Positions 51,819 through 62,798 of a DNA stretch of 64,000 nucleotides are shown piece by piece. This stretch comes from Aldrovandia affinis (Eukaryota > Chordata > Actinopteri > Notacanthiformes > Halosauridae): assembly GCA_029706075.1 (NCBI GenBank), contig JAINUG010000393.1, positions 1 to 64,000 on the forward strand. The letters are read 5' to 3'. Positions within the stretch are counted from its first letter, which is position 1, and each line of letters begins with the position of its first letter. Below the pieces are notes generated by a model. It saw only the letters and a list, made by a program, of their open reading frames with translations. It made no database searches and was not told the DNA's origin. A program made the position numbers and the translations under genes.

Positions 51819-54800
51819 TGAATATAATATAATACTGGTTTCTTTTCCTCTCAGTGTTGCTCAAAAACATGTTACTAAAATTAAACTGTAGTTCAGTAGT
51901 TGTACCATATGTCTAATTTGTCAAATATATGCAGTGTAACAAAATGATACAGAACATGAAAACAGCAGGAAGTTTTGAAACCCCAAATTCAAGGGGCTTA
52001 TGTATCAAGCATGTCAAAGTAGGACTGCTGATCTAGAATCTTATCATTACTCATTACAACATCGGGGTGGGAATAGAGCGTGTCGGTGGGGTGAGTGCCC
52101 TTTTTTTGCTTGTGCCCCTGTCCCCCAAAATGTCTGTGCACGGCACAGCTGCTGTAGCACACTGCTTAGATGCAGATAGACTTTGATCAACAATATTTCC
52201 TAAGCCTTTTTGAAATTTAACAGCTACTAGTTGTTCTCCTCCCATAAAATGCTCCTGTCTTATGTTTTATTTCCCACATGTATAACTTTACATTTAGCAA
52301 TGTTGAATGTCATCTGCTACGTTTCTGCCCATTCTTGGATTTTGTTTAAATCATCTTGGATTACTTGGATGCCAAACCACCAAGTTTAGTATCATCTGCA
52401 AATTTAACTATTTTGCTACTAATGTCCCTATCAAGACCATTTATGTAAATAAGGAAGAGCAGAGGCCCCAACACCCATCAATGTGGGACTTCACTGCCAA
52501 CAGCACCTAGGTCAGATATGACCCCTCCTACTGTTTTCCAATGAATTCATTTTAACAATGGGCCTCTCGTGTGGTACCTTGTCAGATGTTTTTTGAATAT
52601 CCAAATATATAATATCATAAGCCTGGTTCAGGTCAACACACTTTGTAGCCTCTTCAAAAAAGGCCAGGAGGTTTGTTAGGCATGGAAAGTCACCTTGAGA
52701 AAACCATGTTGGCTCTCCCTTAAAATGCTATTATTTTTCAAGAATGATTCCAACTTGTCCCTAATAATACATTCCAGTATTTTACATGAGATGCAAGTTA
52801 AACTAACAGGCCTATAGTCCCCTGGATCAGTACGGTCCCCCTTCTTATATATTGGAATTATACTACCTTGCTTCCAGTCATCTGGTATTTCTCCAGTGTT
52901 TATGGATTGCATAAAATATCAGGGCCTGCTGCCTTATTTGTGAGGGCTTGTAGGGGTGAGGCCCAAGTGCGACCAATGGGGAATAAGGATCAGGAACACT
53001 CCTGAACAATCAGGATGTCACTAAAACACAATAGGGAGCAAGGGGCGTTAACCCGCGAGAATCGCTACAGAAAATAAAACAAAAACTCCCAGCGTAATAC
53101 GAAATAATAACTACCCCTAAAAAGGGCGAAATAAAAGCGGTCCGCGAACAGTACCGAATGATAGTAAAACCAAACAGAACTCTCTGACGTGTAGCCCAAC
53201 ACCACACGCAGAGGGAAAAGGAAATACAATAACTTGAGTCGCAACACAAGCAAAGAGGAAACAAAGCTGGAATAGAACCCAGACGCCTAAGACGCAGCTT
53301 AGGAAAACGAACAGCGAAAATAAGTGCCCTGGGTCTGCCAGTAAGTAACCCCGAAACACAGACCAAACAAAATAAGAAAAGCTAGACTTCCGTAGAAGTG
53401 GCGAGAAAGCTAAAGTGAAATACGTTTTCTAAATACGTTTTCTAAATACGTTTTCTAAGACTGATACCGTACCGGCTTCAACGCCAAATGAATAGACACT
53501 GAAGCACGGAGTAGTGAAAGCAGCGAGCTGAAGTAGGCAGTGAACACCTGAAAACAATCCGCTGATTAGATATGGAGATGAGCAGGAACGTACTCACGAG
53601 GATAGAAAAGGAGTACGCCCACACAGGGCTAAACAGGCCCTCAAACTGACATTATTTGTCTTAAGTTTTTGTAGTTTTTGTAGTACTTCTATGTCCCTTA
53701 TCTCAAAGTCCTCCAAAACATTATGTAAATTGGCTATATACATTTAGGCATATTTATAACCTCTTCTCTGGTAAAGCTCTCAACAAATAAACTGTTGGGT
53801 GTTAGCAATATCCTTATTATTGTAAACCAAAGTTCCTTCCTTATTCTTAATGCACTTAACCTCATCATTTTTGTTGTGTTTGTTCTCTTCTTGTCAGCCA
53901 TTTTGTCCTAACTGCTGTAAAGTGGGCAGGTCCATAATGCATCAGTGGGAAAATGGTTAGTTTAGTGTGAAAAGGGCGTAAATGCGCACTTACGCCCTTT
54001 TCGCACCTAACTGTGTACATTTACGCCCTTTTCGCACTAAACTTAACCCAAGGTTTGAAATGTGTCTTTATGGTTTAGAGCTTTATTTCAATACAGTAAA
54101 GCATGATGCATGTGTCCTTTTACCATTATATGGAGCTCATCAAGAGCTTTCCATTGATATATATCATATATAACTCATTTTTGACCAAAATGTCACTTAC
54201 GCCCCTTACGCACTAAACCCTCGTATTGTGCTCTGCGTTTAGTATTGTGCTCTGCGTTTAGTATTGTGCTCTGCGTTTAGTATTGTGCTCTGCGTTTTCA
54301 CCCATGAGGTTGCAAAACAACTGCAGGCGCACATTCACATGTTTACATTCACACAAGTTTCTATTGTTTTAACAGTGGAAAAAGTGCTGATACAGATATT
54401 TCTGTACTTGGCTACTATCGGTATAATATTGATAAACCGATATATCTATCGGGCTCTAGTTTAAGGTATACTATTCCCTTTGGCGATTTGACTAGCAAGT
54501 GAAGTAAGATAGGGTCAACTTTATTAACTTTATTAATGTATCTTGTGAAAATTGGTCTTGGACAACGAATGCTGCTGTATTGGAAAAGATCAAATACATC
54601 AGGTTTTTTTTAAAAGAGTTTGATGGATCCAAACCGAGACACATGCAGTGTTCAACTCTCCCCTGTCCGTCTCCTCCTGTGTTGTAGGCAACCTGATCCT
54701 GAGCGGAGGGGCGGGGGGCGGTTCCGTCCTCACGGGTCTAAGTTTCCAGCACGGTAAGCTGATCCTCACCCTTCCAGCCGGGGTCCAGTTTGCCAGCCTC

Positions 54801-55286
54801 CCTGTGAAGCCTGACTCTGAGGGCCCAAGCAACGGGGGCATCATCCTCACCCCCCTGATCCAGACAGGCGGCGGTGGGCCATTTGTCTCTGCCTCCCCGG
54901 CCTCCTTGACTGGTTCCTTCCAGACGGAGCCGTCTGTCGGCTTCATCGGCTCCCCCAACCTCCCCCACTCAGTCTGTGCCCCCCAGCCAAGCCTGTGCCC
55001 GGAGACCGCTCTCTCGCTCGACCCTACCCCCGCCCTGCCCCACCGGCCTAGCTGGAGCCCTGCACCCTTATCCACTGCGGGCCTGGCTCTGTTTGATGTC
55101 AGTGGGAAGGGCGATCTACCTGAGGACCAGGCACTGCTGGGCCTGGCTGGAGGCGAGGCCCTTCTCCTGGCCACGCCCTCCCCGGACCAGGGTGCTGGGG
55201 GCGCCTCACAGCTGGAGGAACATGGGGACCCCAAAATACTCACTCAGCTTCAGTCCGTACCCATCGATGAAGATCTGGGTTTGTAA
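42302..55286 (+). CDS. six5: SIX homeobox transcription factor SIX5 (three coding exons)
   Basis: Coding exons 42302-42996, 46649-48234 and 54688-55286 join to 2880 nt, 959 residues plus stop (human 739). Junctions are GT-AG and keep frame: AG|T completes a serine at residue 232 and G|GC a glycine at 761. SIX5 is a nuclear DNA-binding factor acting in eye, gonad and muscle. The SIX domain spans residues about 51-165 ([40 protein letters not shown]) and the homeodomain about 166-225 ([18 protein letters not shown]). The joined [12 protein letters not shown] and the end [13 protein letters not shown] match SIX4/5, and the VPxxEPL-like end and late exon match SIX5 best. The long Ser/Pro/Gln-rich C-terminus is an activation region. 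The start has a good context (AAAATGG). Intron 2 is full of transposons. No disabling change is seen. Confidence 0.93.
44255..44600 (-). repeat. Non-LTR-type 3' tail with (ATT)n, in six5 intron 1
   Basis: On the - strand GCACTTTGATCTGCATTC and CCATATAAATAAAGTTTATT lead into an ATT repeat, a common fish LINE/SINE ending. The body further right (GGAGTTCCACAATTTAGAG) is a repeat I cannot name. Confidence 0.5.
45003..45268. mobile_element. MITE with AAGAGTGTTTTTCC ends, in six5 intron 1
   Basis: Inverted arms AGAGTGTTTTTCCAAAACTC (from 45005) and their complement (to 45267) bound an AT-rich 220-bp core. The pieces AGTGGACTGAG occur inside both arms. The duplication is not clear, so the superfamily is open. 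Confidence 0.7.
46062..46437 (+). repeat. tRNA-derived SINE in six5 intron 1, split by a MITE
   Basis: Head with A box AGTGTAGTGGTTAGGG and B box AGTTCAATTCCC, middle CCTTGAGCAAGGTACGTACC and AATATCCAGCTGTATAAA, then after the MITE a tail GGATAAGGGCATCTGCTAAA. It is the same family as 55645-55867. Confidence 0.82.
46216..46393. mobile_element. 178-bp Tc1/mariner MITE inside the SINE
   Basis: Ends CAGTGGGTATAAAAGTATTC and the complement of GAATACCTTTTTATATCCAC. The right TA is intact and the left one is now CA. The uninterrupted SINE at 55.8 kb shows the empty site, GATTGTATGTAAA. Confidence 0.8.
46649..48234 (+). CDS. six5: six5 coding exon 2
   Basis: Begins after CTTCCACAG and ends CTCCACAG|GTAAGC. 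It encodes residues 232-760: the [12 protein letters not shown] linker, then a long Ser/Thr/Pro/Gln-rich region with SIX4/5-type strings ([36 protein letters not shown]). GC-rich with long shadow frames on the other strand. Confidence 0.92.
47736..47834 (+). repeat. 33-bp coding tandem repeat in six5
   Basis: Three in-frame units encode [22 protein letters not shown] and [11 protein letters not shown] at residues about 595-627. The first two differ little in DNA and the third has diverged. Confidence 0.9.
48852..48912 (+). repeat. 19-bp minisatellite, left part (six5 intron 2)
   Basis: Three units of TATTGTGCTCTGCGTTTAG (first one diverged) followed by TATT, where the array is broken by the next element. 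Confidence 0.9.
50354..51083. repeat. 205-bp inverted duplication (foldback) inside the hAT
   Basis: Bases 50354-50558 and 50877-51083 are inverted copies, nearly identical apart from a C run and a few bases, around a 318-bp loop. The same short peptide, [17 protein letters not shown], is therefore found on both strands. Confidence 0.9.
51084..51520 (+). repeat. Non-LTR 3' end with (TTGA)n tail
   Basis: AAGCGCTGTGTGACAACC and GGCGCTATACAAAAATAAAG followed by TTGATTGATTGA form the usual 3' end of a fish LINE of the L2/RTE kind. It sits next to the right foldback arm. Confidence 0.6.
51786..51820. repeat. (GTGC)n microsatellite
   Basis: Nearly nine GTGC/TGCG units. Confidence 0.95.
52939..53651 (-). 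mobile_element. Solo LTR, 713 bp, inside the LINE
   Basis: Flanked by TTATT (52934-52938 and 53652-53656). On the - strand it starts TGTCAGTTTGAGG and ends CAAGCCCTCACA. The LINE reading frame resumes on both sides. A threefold TACGTTTTCTAAA repeat lies near 53421-53458. Confidence 0.82.
53959..54042. repeat. Palindromic copies of the TIR motif
   Basis: TTTACGCCCTTTTCGCAC occurs twice in one orientation and once inverted (GTGTGAAAAGGGCGTAAA), forming a 50-bp hairpin at 53959-54010 and a third copy at 54019-54042. It is a variant of the terminal CTTACGCCCCTTACGCAC. Confidence 0.8.
54224..54296 (+). repeat. 19-bp minisatellite, right part
   Basis: Three full units of TATTGTGCTCTGCGTTTAG and most of a fourth. 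With the left part the original array had about seven units. Confidence 0.9.
54688..55286 (+). CDS. six5: six5 coding exon 3
   Basis: Begins after GTGTTGTAG and encodes residues 761-959. [20 protein letters not shown] and [11 protein letters not shown] match the SIX5 C-terminal region (human GSPIVTGVALQQGKIILT), and the end [16 protein letters not shown]-stop matches human [16 protein letters not shown]. Confidence 0.93.
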
Positions 55287-55644
55287 CGAACGTAACCCAG
55301 GACTCGCTGACTCCCACAGCCCCAAACCCTGCAAGCCACAGTCAGCTCTTTGACAGTGTGTTTCAGATACTGCGGAGTGGATTAGCAGATGGCTCTGTGT
55401 GGATTTCGAGCAGAGCTGGAAAGAGTTTGGTGCAGCGAATGGGTTTTTCTCTTTCCTATCTGCTGGCGATAAACCAGGCAAATACAGGCTACAGCTTCTC
55501 TCTGGGTTGTTTGGGCTGACCCGCTTAATATTGAGGACAACGCGTGCCATCAAGTGCTTTTCAAGAAAGCGAAGACCATTATCTGACACTCCCTACCGAT
55601 GAAGGCCCTTGTTACCAAAATACTTGTTTTAGAGTTCTCTGGAC
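55287..55644 (+). other. six5 3' UTR, start
   Basis: Follows the stop. No clear AATAAA occurs before the SINE; a possible one is at 56281, so the transcript may read through the SINE and MITE. Confidence 0.4.
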
Positions 55645-55867
55645 TCGTGCAGTGTAGTATAATGTTTAGGGAACTGGGCTTGCAACACAAAGGTGCAGGT
55701 GTGATTCCCAGGTGGAGCACTGCCGTTGTACCGTTGAGCAGGGCACTTAACCTGAATTGCTTCAGTAAATATCCAGTTGTATAAAAGGATTGTATGTAAA
55801 GAAATGTAAGCAAAAAACTGTAAGTCACTCTAGATAAGAGCGTGTGCTAAAAGCCAAAAATGTAAAT
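55645..55867 (+). repeat. tRNA-derived SINE with L2 tail
   Basis: A box AGTGTAGTATAATGTTTAGG, B box AGGTGTGATTCCC, middle CGTTGAGCAGGGCACTTAAC, tail AAGTCACTCTAGATAAGAGC. It is the uninterrupted sister of the copy in six5 intron 1. Confidence 0.85.
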
Positions 55868-55873
55868 GCAATG

Positions 55874-56174
55874 CAGACCTACCAACCTGTACGCATTTTT
55901 GCGTACAAAGCACGCAATTCTTGGTCAAAATACGCATGTACGCAAATGTCCGCTGAAACTACGAAAAAAAAGAAAAATTCCGAGGGGCGCAAAATTTAAG
56001 AAAACGTAAAAAAACAACCTTTTTTGCACCACGGACCGGTTCCGAGGGGCGCGATTATTTCCTCGCGCATCCCCCGTGCAGCTATTTTTTGCGTAGCACC
56101 CCCCCCCCGTCGACAGAACATGGGGCGCCGTTACGTTTTGTACTCCAAAAAAATTCCCAAGGTTGGCAGGTCTG
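55874..56174. mobile_element. 301-bp MITE (CAGACCTRCCAACCT ends)
   Basis: Ends CAGACCTACCAACCT and the complement of AGGTTGGCAGGTCTG are flanked by GCAATG (55868-55873 and 56175-56180). A palindromic GTACGCATTTTTGCGTAC lies just inside. The ends look like hAT, but the visible duplication is six bases instead of eight. Confidence 0.7.
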
Positions 56175-56369
56175 GCAATGTAAGACCCCTTGAATTAACT
56201 CTCCTGTGGCTAAGCCCTCCCCCTCCCCCAACCTCAAAATGGTTAATGTTTGACACCTTTTTTCCAACACCCACTACAGTTAATAAATGGCAGTCTAAAT
56301 CAAGATATAATTTACTCATGCAAAATGCAGCTATTTAGTAAAATATATTTATATTTGCTGCCAAGCAAT

Positions 56370-56535
56370 ATAAACCAAATATTATTAAAAGGTAAAATAT
56401 GTTTCCCCATTTTACTAAGGGCCCCCTGGGACTTAGTAAAAGTCACCGTTTTTAAGGGTGCCGGCCACTCCTGGAGCCATGCCAATGGGGCTCTGCCTCT
56501 GAGCACAGACACTTGTGCTGCTTCTACACAGACCC
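56370..56535 (+). repeat. Dispersed repeat, copy 1
   Basis: Shares CCATTTTACTAAGGGCCCCC, GTTTTTAAGGGTGC and CTCCTGGAG with 59130-59290 in the same orientation, at perhaps 75-80% identity by eye. Confidence 0.7.
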
Positions 56536-56651
56536 AGCATGGATTCAAGGCTTTAGTCTTTAGATTATGAAAAATATCAGATCTTGGATAATTCCATTTA
56601 AATGCCCTTTTAATTGTTATCAAAATGTATGTGTGAGTGTGTGTGTGTTTT

Positions 56652-56803
<152 letters not shown>

Positions 56804-58440
56804 ACATAACATCACCTCTAATGGGGCTGTGCTATGTGTTGGCTAAGTATTTAATATTAGACTGCAGAGAATTATGCATCATCACTGTTCCTCTTTAATG
56901 GCACTTTGAAAAAACATAATCAAGTGCATGGAGCTGTATGTGTAAGCCCATAGGACATGGATTTTTAAAATGGCAGAATAAGATGTTCTTTCCAAGTTTA
57001 CTTTTTAATGCAAACCCCGGATTGGGGTAGGATATGGAGGGAGGGGGGAGATGGGGGGGGGGGTGTAGTATGTTATGCCTGAGAAAAACCCAAAAAAATC
57101 TTACATTTTATAAACTGATGTTTTTTTAGGTTTTCACAACTTTTTAACACACTTCAGATTTGCCTGTTAGTACTTTCTAGTTACATGGAACATTTAGAAC
57201 TAATGTATGAATTGTACAGCATTAACATTGTTTTCATAGGGAAGATGATGACAGGTCAGAGGTCAGATCGGACCTGCTGTCCTGAGTACTGAAGTGTCCC
57301 TCTTCTTTCTGGTGCTATACGTGTCTCTACCCCAAACCCCCAGGGAGAATATTGATACTTTGTATAATCTCTCTTGAAACATAATTTTCCAATATTTTTG
57401 CATATTGTCCAGTTGGTAATGTTTACTTGATTTCCCTTTCTCCTCAAGGGCAATTTTCTTAAATAGTTATATGGAGCGGATCCAAGAGATTCATGTTCAG
57501 TTCAATTTGTTCCTGTCTAGAGGATAGAGAATTCAGAATTTGCTATAATAGACTTGTAACTGCTAATCATGCCTTGTCTTTCTGCCATCTGGGCCATTCT
57601 GGTGGAGACCAGAACACAAATCAGTCATTGTGTGAAGTGCTAGGCTAAAAAAAGGGAATGTCTTATTCAAATATGTTTGATTTTGTATTCGTCTTCTATG
57701 TGAATTGAGTCCATGCATCAGTCATTTCTAAAAATGAATTAAATACATAATGTATGAATATTAAAGTGGTAGACTGAATGGTAGACAAAATTAATTGTAG
57801 AAAGCTGTTTTCAAGGCTGTCTGTTTTTGGCAACCATTTGTATTCTGATTCCTCTTGGAAAATACCTTCATCCCTAAGGGATATCCACACATAACTGTAA
57901 ATATAAACAAGAATAGAAAAGCCACACTTTCTCTATCCTTCTGTCACTATCTATGAATACATATATGCTTTGTGTACATACTCTAAATATGACCCACCCC
58001 CCCACTCCCTCTGGTACAGAGGGAGTCTGTACCAGACCTGGTCAAATCTGGGTTGGACCTGGGTCAAGTATGTATCTGAAATATTTTATTAGACGCCGGT
58101 AAATTGGAAAACACTCCTGCAGATCCCTCAGAATTTTCCAACAAAATATGCTGCGAACACAAACGTACAATCAGACGAAATATCATTGTGTCCTGAATAT
58201 TGGTGAAAACAGATGTTTCTTCTAAAATTGTCAGTAACCTGCAGTAATGTTACTGGTTTCTAAAGGGGTATCCTGTTATCACCTTTGTCGGTAGTGCCGT
58301 GTGTTTGTGGGCATCCATATCTGCATGTTTGCATGTTAGAGAAGAGTGTCTGTCCTAGTGTGTCCTAGTGTGTCCTTTATGCTCCTTCTTGTTAATCGGC
58401 ATTTATCAGTTTGATTTGTGTAATCTCTTTTGATGTACGC
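56804..58440. other. Intergenic with small features
   Basis: Holds a G-rich run (57036-57063) that could form a quadruplex and a short hairpin, CTCTGGTACAG and its complement, at about 58010-58037. No gene is seen. Confidence 0.5.
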
Positions 58441-58449
58441 ATGCGCAGA

Positions 58450-58644
58450 CATACACTCACACACACACTCACGCACGCACACACACAGACACACACACAC
58501 ACACACTCACACACACACACTCACGTGCACACACACACTCTCACACACACGCTCACTCACGCGCACACGTTCACATGCATGCACACACACACTCGCAAGC
58601 ATGCTCACACGCACATGCACACACACACACTCGCTTGCTCGCAT

Positions 58645-58697
<53 letters not shown>

Positions 58698-58700
58698 CTT
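58450..58700. repeat. (CA)n microsatellite, imperfect
   Basis: About 250 bp of CA/CACT/CACG repeats. The His/Thr-rich frames over it are artefacts. Confidence 0.95.
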
Positions 58701-59129
58701 GCTGGCACGCATGCACACAGATGACATTATTCTCCAGATGTTTTATACCAAAAAAAAATTTGTCCTAAATAAAGGGACTGAACAGGAAGGGCTTTCTTGA
58801 TGAAATTTTGTATCTTGTGTTTTTATTTTAGGTTTTGTGTTTTTTAATGAAAGTATTTTATTTTTATAGGTCATTTATGTTGTAATAAACAACTTCTAAA
58901 GGGAAAAATTGACATCTTGTTGTCTGTTGTCATTAAATAGTATTGAATGTGTTAGAAAGTGATCTTGCGGTCCTGTTTGATGTGCAGATCTGTGTTTGAG
59001 TTATGTGTGTTCTCTGTAGATGAACGGGTCCTGGGTCTTTGGTGGATGGACTCAACAAGGTGAGAGCGCAGATGGCAATCTGCCTCCAGATGATTAGAAT
59101 GATCACATTACTACCAAGGATATCATTTA
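58701..59129. other. Intergenic, nothing recognised
   Basis: AT-rich, with no gene signature. Confidence 0.5.
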
Positions 59130-59290
59130 TGAAATATGTAAATATAAACCCAATATTCTTGGAGATTTTTTCCCCCCATTTTACTGAGGGCCCCCTGGGA
59201 CTCCTTTCTTGGGGCGTCGTTTTTAAGGGTGCAGGCCCCTCCTGGAGTCATTGGGGCTCTGCATCAGAGTATAGATATTTGTGCTGTAAT
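59130..59290 (+). repeat. Dispersed repeat, copy 2
   Basis: Partner of 56370-56535. It keeps CCATTTTACTGAGGGCCCCC and TGGGGCTCTGC. Confidence 0.7.
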
Positions 59291-59308
59291 TTAAAAAAAT
59301 TAAAAAGG

Positions 59309-59485
59309 GGTGGCAGGTGAAGGGTTGCTGGTTGGAATCCCACAAGGGCCAATGAAAAAACAATGAGGGAAGCTAGTTCACTTCCTGGGACACTGCTGAA
59401 GTTCCCTTGAGTAAGACACTGAACCCCTAAACTGCTCCAGGGCCGTCGTACTATGGCTGACCCTGCGCTCGGACCACTCTGATGG
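59309..59485 (+). repeat. tRNA-derived SINE of a second family
   Basis: B box GGTTGGAATCCCAC, then CCCTTGAGTAAGACACTGAA, CTAAACTGCTCCAGGGCC and GGCTGACCCTGCGCTC, the usual middle and end of a common fish SINE. The A box is degraded. Confidence 0.7.
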
Positions 59486-59844
59486 AATATATATGTATAG
59501 TGGCCTATGTGTGTGTGTGTTTCAACTGTGTTGCGGTAAACCTTACGGAAGCTTCTCGCAGACCAGTAGAGTAGGCCAAAACCCTAACACTGCGTTTTAA
59601 CGGGGAAACTGGGCAACTAGTTGCCGGAAGTGCATTAATTGTCTATGAGAGCGGGCAACTACCGCAACTTCAGGCGATTCGGCGATGTTAAATTTGTGGG
59701 CGTGGCGGCGACACAGAAAAAGTTGAGAAATGCTGAACTTTAGGGCGATATCGCCCGGTAAGAGCCAATCAAATTCATGTGTTGCTCTTTTTACCTTTAC
59801 CACACAACACACTGAAATTTGGTTCCTAGTTCCGACACGTCAAC

Positions 59845-61162
59845 ATGGATGACGACAAACTGATAACAGCGGTCTGCAGTATCCCCATACTATACAATGT
59901 GTACCTGCAGGATTACAGGAACAAAAAAACGTTTAAAAAAAAAGGACGCCTGGACAGCGGCGGCAGCAGCTGTTGGTTTCCCTGGTAAGTTTTGAATTCA
60001 AGTCAATTCATTTTTATTAATTGGTACTGTTATAGATGCCAAACTTACTAACAGCTAACGTTAGCTAGCTACTATCATACAACCAATAAAACGCGTTGCA
60101 CAGCTAGCTAGTTAACGTTAGCCATAACCATAGCATTGCTGCAACATGTGTTTGGAATAGATTGTATGACAGTAACGTTATGTGCATAGGATATCCAGAA
60201 GTAGGCTACATTACCTATGTTGGAGCATGTATGCACAGGTCTCTCGTGCAGGTCTGGTAAAAATATTTCAATCTCAATGGGATAAATAAAGGAAATAATA
60301 ACGCACACATATCAACTAATGTTATGCCTACTGCAGACCTGTGTCGAAATAGTATTTAAATTACTTTTAAACAGACTAATGCAAAAGTAAGTAGAAAATT
60401 GTCACTTGAAAAGGCATGTATTTGAACATTTGAATCTATTTGCAAATACATTTAGGAATTTGCATGTATTTGAAACTACTTCAAATACATAGTTTTGCAA
60501 GTATTTGAAAGACAGTATTTCAGTATTTCAGTATGGGGTGCATCCCAATAGTATGTTTTTGGAAAAAAGGTTTTTTAAAGATTTGAAATAGTATTTTAGG
60601 GAATGTATTTGAAAATAAAAAAATTCAAATACTTGAAAATGCTTTTCAAATAGAATAATTGTTTTGTGCTTTTTATTTTTAAATGATTCAATGCAATTTG
60701 AATCGCACTTTCACTTACAAATACAAAGTAAAAATGTATTTTGTAAAAAAGATGGTGAAGTTGTAGTATATCAATGACTGAATAAAGTGTTCATGACTAA
60801 ACATACTGTAATATAAAAATGTTTTTCCAGTTGATGTTTTCCGCAAAAAGTGGAAAAGCCTACGGACCACCTACAGGAGGGAGATGAATAAGGAGAAGAC
60901 GAAGAAGAGGAGTGGGGCTGGAGCAGTGGTTCAGCGGCCATGGCGCTACACCCAAGTAATGTCCTTCCTTCACCCTTTCATTCAGCACAGGGAAACAAGT
61001 GGGAACATGGAGGATGATGAGGGAGAAGAGGAAGACAGCCAGGAGTCAGAGGCAGTGCTTGAGAGAGAGGGAGAGAGTCAGACCCCAGGCACCAGGGCAG
61101 AAAGAGATATGGGCCCACAGAGAGAATCAGGGAGTGACAGTGCAGTCAGTGAGCAAGAATAA
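59845..61162 (+). pseudogene. Harbinger MADF DNA-binding protein, two exons, decayed
   Basis: Exon 1 is 59845-59984 (MDDDKLITAVCSIPILYNVY, then LQDYRNKKTF) and ends TTCCCTG|GTAAGT. Exon 2 begins at 60831 after TTTTTCCAG and reads VFRKKWKSLRTTYRREMNKE, a MADF core with its KWK and LR..Y.RE pattern, then a Glu/Ser-rich tail ending at 61162. A run of nine A at 59936-59944 appears one base off the length that would put DAWTAAAAAVGFP in frame. After the stop at 61160-61162 the same frame still encodes MSPFEHRLIEAINATVA and, past another stop, DDEDMLFFKEAFW, which resembles a BESS motif, so the original protein was longer. In this superfamily the partner protein carries the nuclease into the nucleus and to the DNA ends. 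It is not expected to work. Confidence 0.75.
60310..60700. repeat. TATTTGAAA-rich repeat in the MADF intron
   Basis: Many forward and inverted copies of GTATTTGAAA and TTCAAATAC suggest a drifted foldback element. The rest of the intron has no coding signs. Confidence 0.5.
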
Positions 61163-62127
61163 ATCCCTGTGGTGGCAGGCCCATCTTCTCAAGTCCCAGC
61201 CAAAAAGAGTAAGGTGGCAGAGAAGTCAATGTCCCCGTTTGAACATCGTCTCATTGAGGCTATCAATGCTACAGTGGCATAGGAAGACAACACACCTTCC
61301 TCCCATATCTCAGATGATGAGGACATGCTTTTCTTTAAAGAGGCTTTCTGGTCCCCGAAGAGCAGCACTAAAAATGAAAATTTACCAGGCCAGGCTGATG
61401 ATTAGACAGGTCTATCAGATACACTTGAATATGCACTGGTACATGTTAATTTTTGTTCCTCTTGATTTCTTTCTTTTTTATTAGACATCCCTCATTTGTT
61501 TTTAAGTTCAAAGTGAAATGTGTTTTAAACCTGATGTTTCAATTTGTTACAGGATGCTCGCTGTTGCTGCTTGTTCCACGGATCTCACTGGACTTTGCTG
61601 CCAACTCACCGGCACTTAGTAGGCCTACATGTTTTGTTCTGTGGCTGATGGCCATAAATGGTTGCATGTTTTACATTTCAACATTCATATTTCTTATGTA
61701 GGAAAACATAAAATACTTTTAAAAAAGTATCAAGTCATCCTATTTGTTTTCCAGTTTTTATTCATCTTCACAACAAACTCAATTATGTCACAAATAAATG
61801 CTATACACAATGACAAAAACACAAAGAGGTTATATTGTTCATTTGTTTTATCATGATTTAATTATTGTACGACTCTTTACAGGAACACGAATCAAACCTA
61901 TTCAACAGACTTTTTTGCAAGCTGCAACAATATGTTGCTATTTGGGACGTGTTTTATGTGTACAGTATTTGGGTCATTTATTGGACTGTGGATGGCTCTT
62001 ATAAAAACCTTTAATGCTTGTGTTTATACTATAAAACTAATTGATACTATGTGGTCATACAGTATGTAGGGTTCCACAGTAATAGGGTCATATGTCAAGT
62101 TGTTGCTATACAGTATAGGTCATAAGT
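61163..62127. other. Harbinger interior between its two genes
   Basis: The first 200 bp are the decayed end of the MADF gene. After that it is AT-rich non-coding sequence. Confidence 0.5.
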
Positions 62128-62274
62128 AGGGCCACCAGTTTGATTCTACCTGTTTTAAGGACTGATTCTAGATCAGCACTGTTTTCAGCACTATAGAGAT
62201 GCTTTTGAGACAGCTCCATATTGGTAATCTAGAATCAGTGCTTAAAAACCAGTAGAATCAAACTGGTGGCCCTA
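62128..62274. mobile_element. 147-bp foldback MITE
   Basis: Perfect inverted ends TAGGGCCACCAGTTTGATTC continue inward as imperfect complement (AAGGACTGATTCTAGAT with ATCTAGAATCAGTGCTTAA), so nearly the whole unit folds on itself. Confidence 0.85.
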
Positions 62275-62798
62275 GACATAAGCCTATGCAATATTGGGGA
62301 CATGGGTCAACTAGTTGTTGCCATAAGCCTATATGGTAATGGGGCATGTGTCAACTAGTTGTTGCTATACAGTGGCTATATGTGACATTTGAATAGGGAT
62401 GGTTCTAAATATGAATATGGATGGTTCTAAGAATGTTTGTGTTAACTGCATCTACAGTAGTTGTTGCTATATGGTACAGGTCATATGCATATGGGTCATT
62501 TACTTCAATGTGGATGGCTATAAAGACATTTGTGTGCTTGTGTAAACTGGAAAAAAGCTGTTATAAGAAATGTGTACATTTATCTTTCTATCTTTCTGGA
62601 GTAATGGAGGTTTAGCTTTTTTAACCCTCAAGTGACTAACATATTTTATATACAAAAAAGACTGACTGGGGTCAGAAATACCCCAAGTTAAACTATTGAA
62701 TAAAAGGGTCCAATTCATTCAAGAACAGATTTTTTTATTGAAATATCATTAGATATATAAAGACCTTTCTTTTGCATCAAAAAACTATAAAAACACAT
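62275..62798. other. Degenerate tandem repeats
   Basis: GTTGTTGCTATACAGT, CATAAGCCTAT and GGGTCATTTA strings recur every 60-80 bp from about 61970 to 62540, in drifted form. Confidence 0.5.

Larger units (their letters stand above)
50263..52148. mobile_element. hAT element, 1886 bp, inside the LINE
   Basis: Ends CAGGCACGTGCACAGA and CTGTGCCGTGCACAGA (inverted) are flanked by CTGCTGTA on both sides (50255-50262 and 52149-52156). Subterminal GGGCCC/GGGGGCA and AGTGCCCTTTTTTT stretches occur at both ends. There is no transposase. Confidence 0.85.
49680..53890 (-). mobile_element. CR1-type LINE, broken, with nested insertions
   Basis: On the - strand the order is a pre-RT part ([11 protein letters not shown] then KAAGPDI-like, split by the LTR), reverse transcriptase with [20 protein letters not shown] and [19 protein letters not shown] (52676-52912), [18 protein letters not shown], then [11 protein letters not shown] and a decayed C-terminus, and a tail of TATGTATTCTTATGTTC repeats like the (ATTCTATG)n of CR1. 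It carries many stops and frame changes. In a live copy the protein copies its RNA at a nicked target. Confidence 0.78.
48913..54223. mobile_element. TIR DNA element with 4-bp duplication, host of a nest
   Basis: Inverted ends of 30 bp with one mismatch (48913-48942 and 54194-54223; outer part CGAGGGTTTAGTGCGTAAGG) are flanked by TATT on both sides (48909-48912 and 54224-54227). Its own DNA is about 48913-49679 and 53891-54223, some 1.1 kb, without coding sequence. The rest is a LINE with further insertions. Inner copies of the end motif lie at 49100 and 53959-54042. I cannot assign a superfamily: TATT is not the TTAA of piggyBac nor plain TA. Confidence 0.72.
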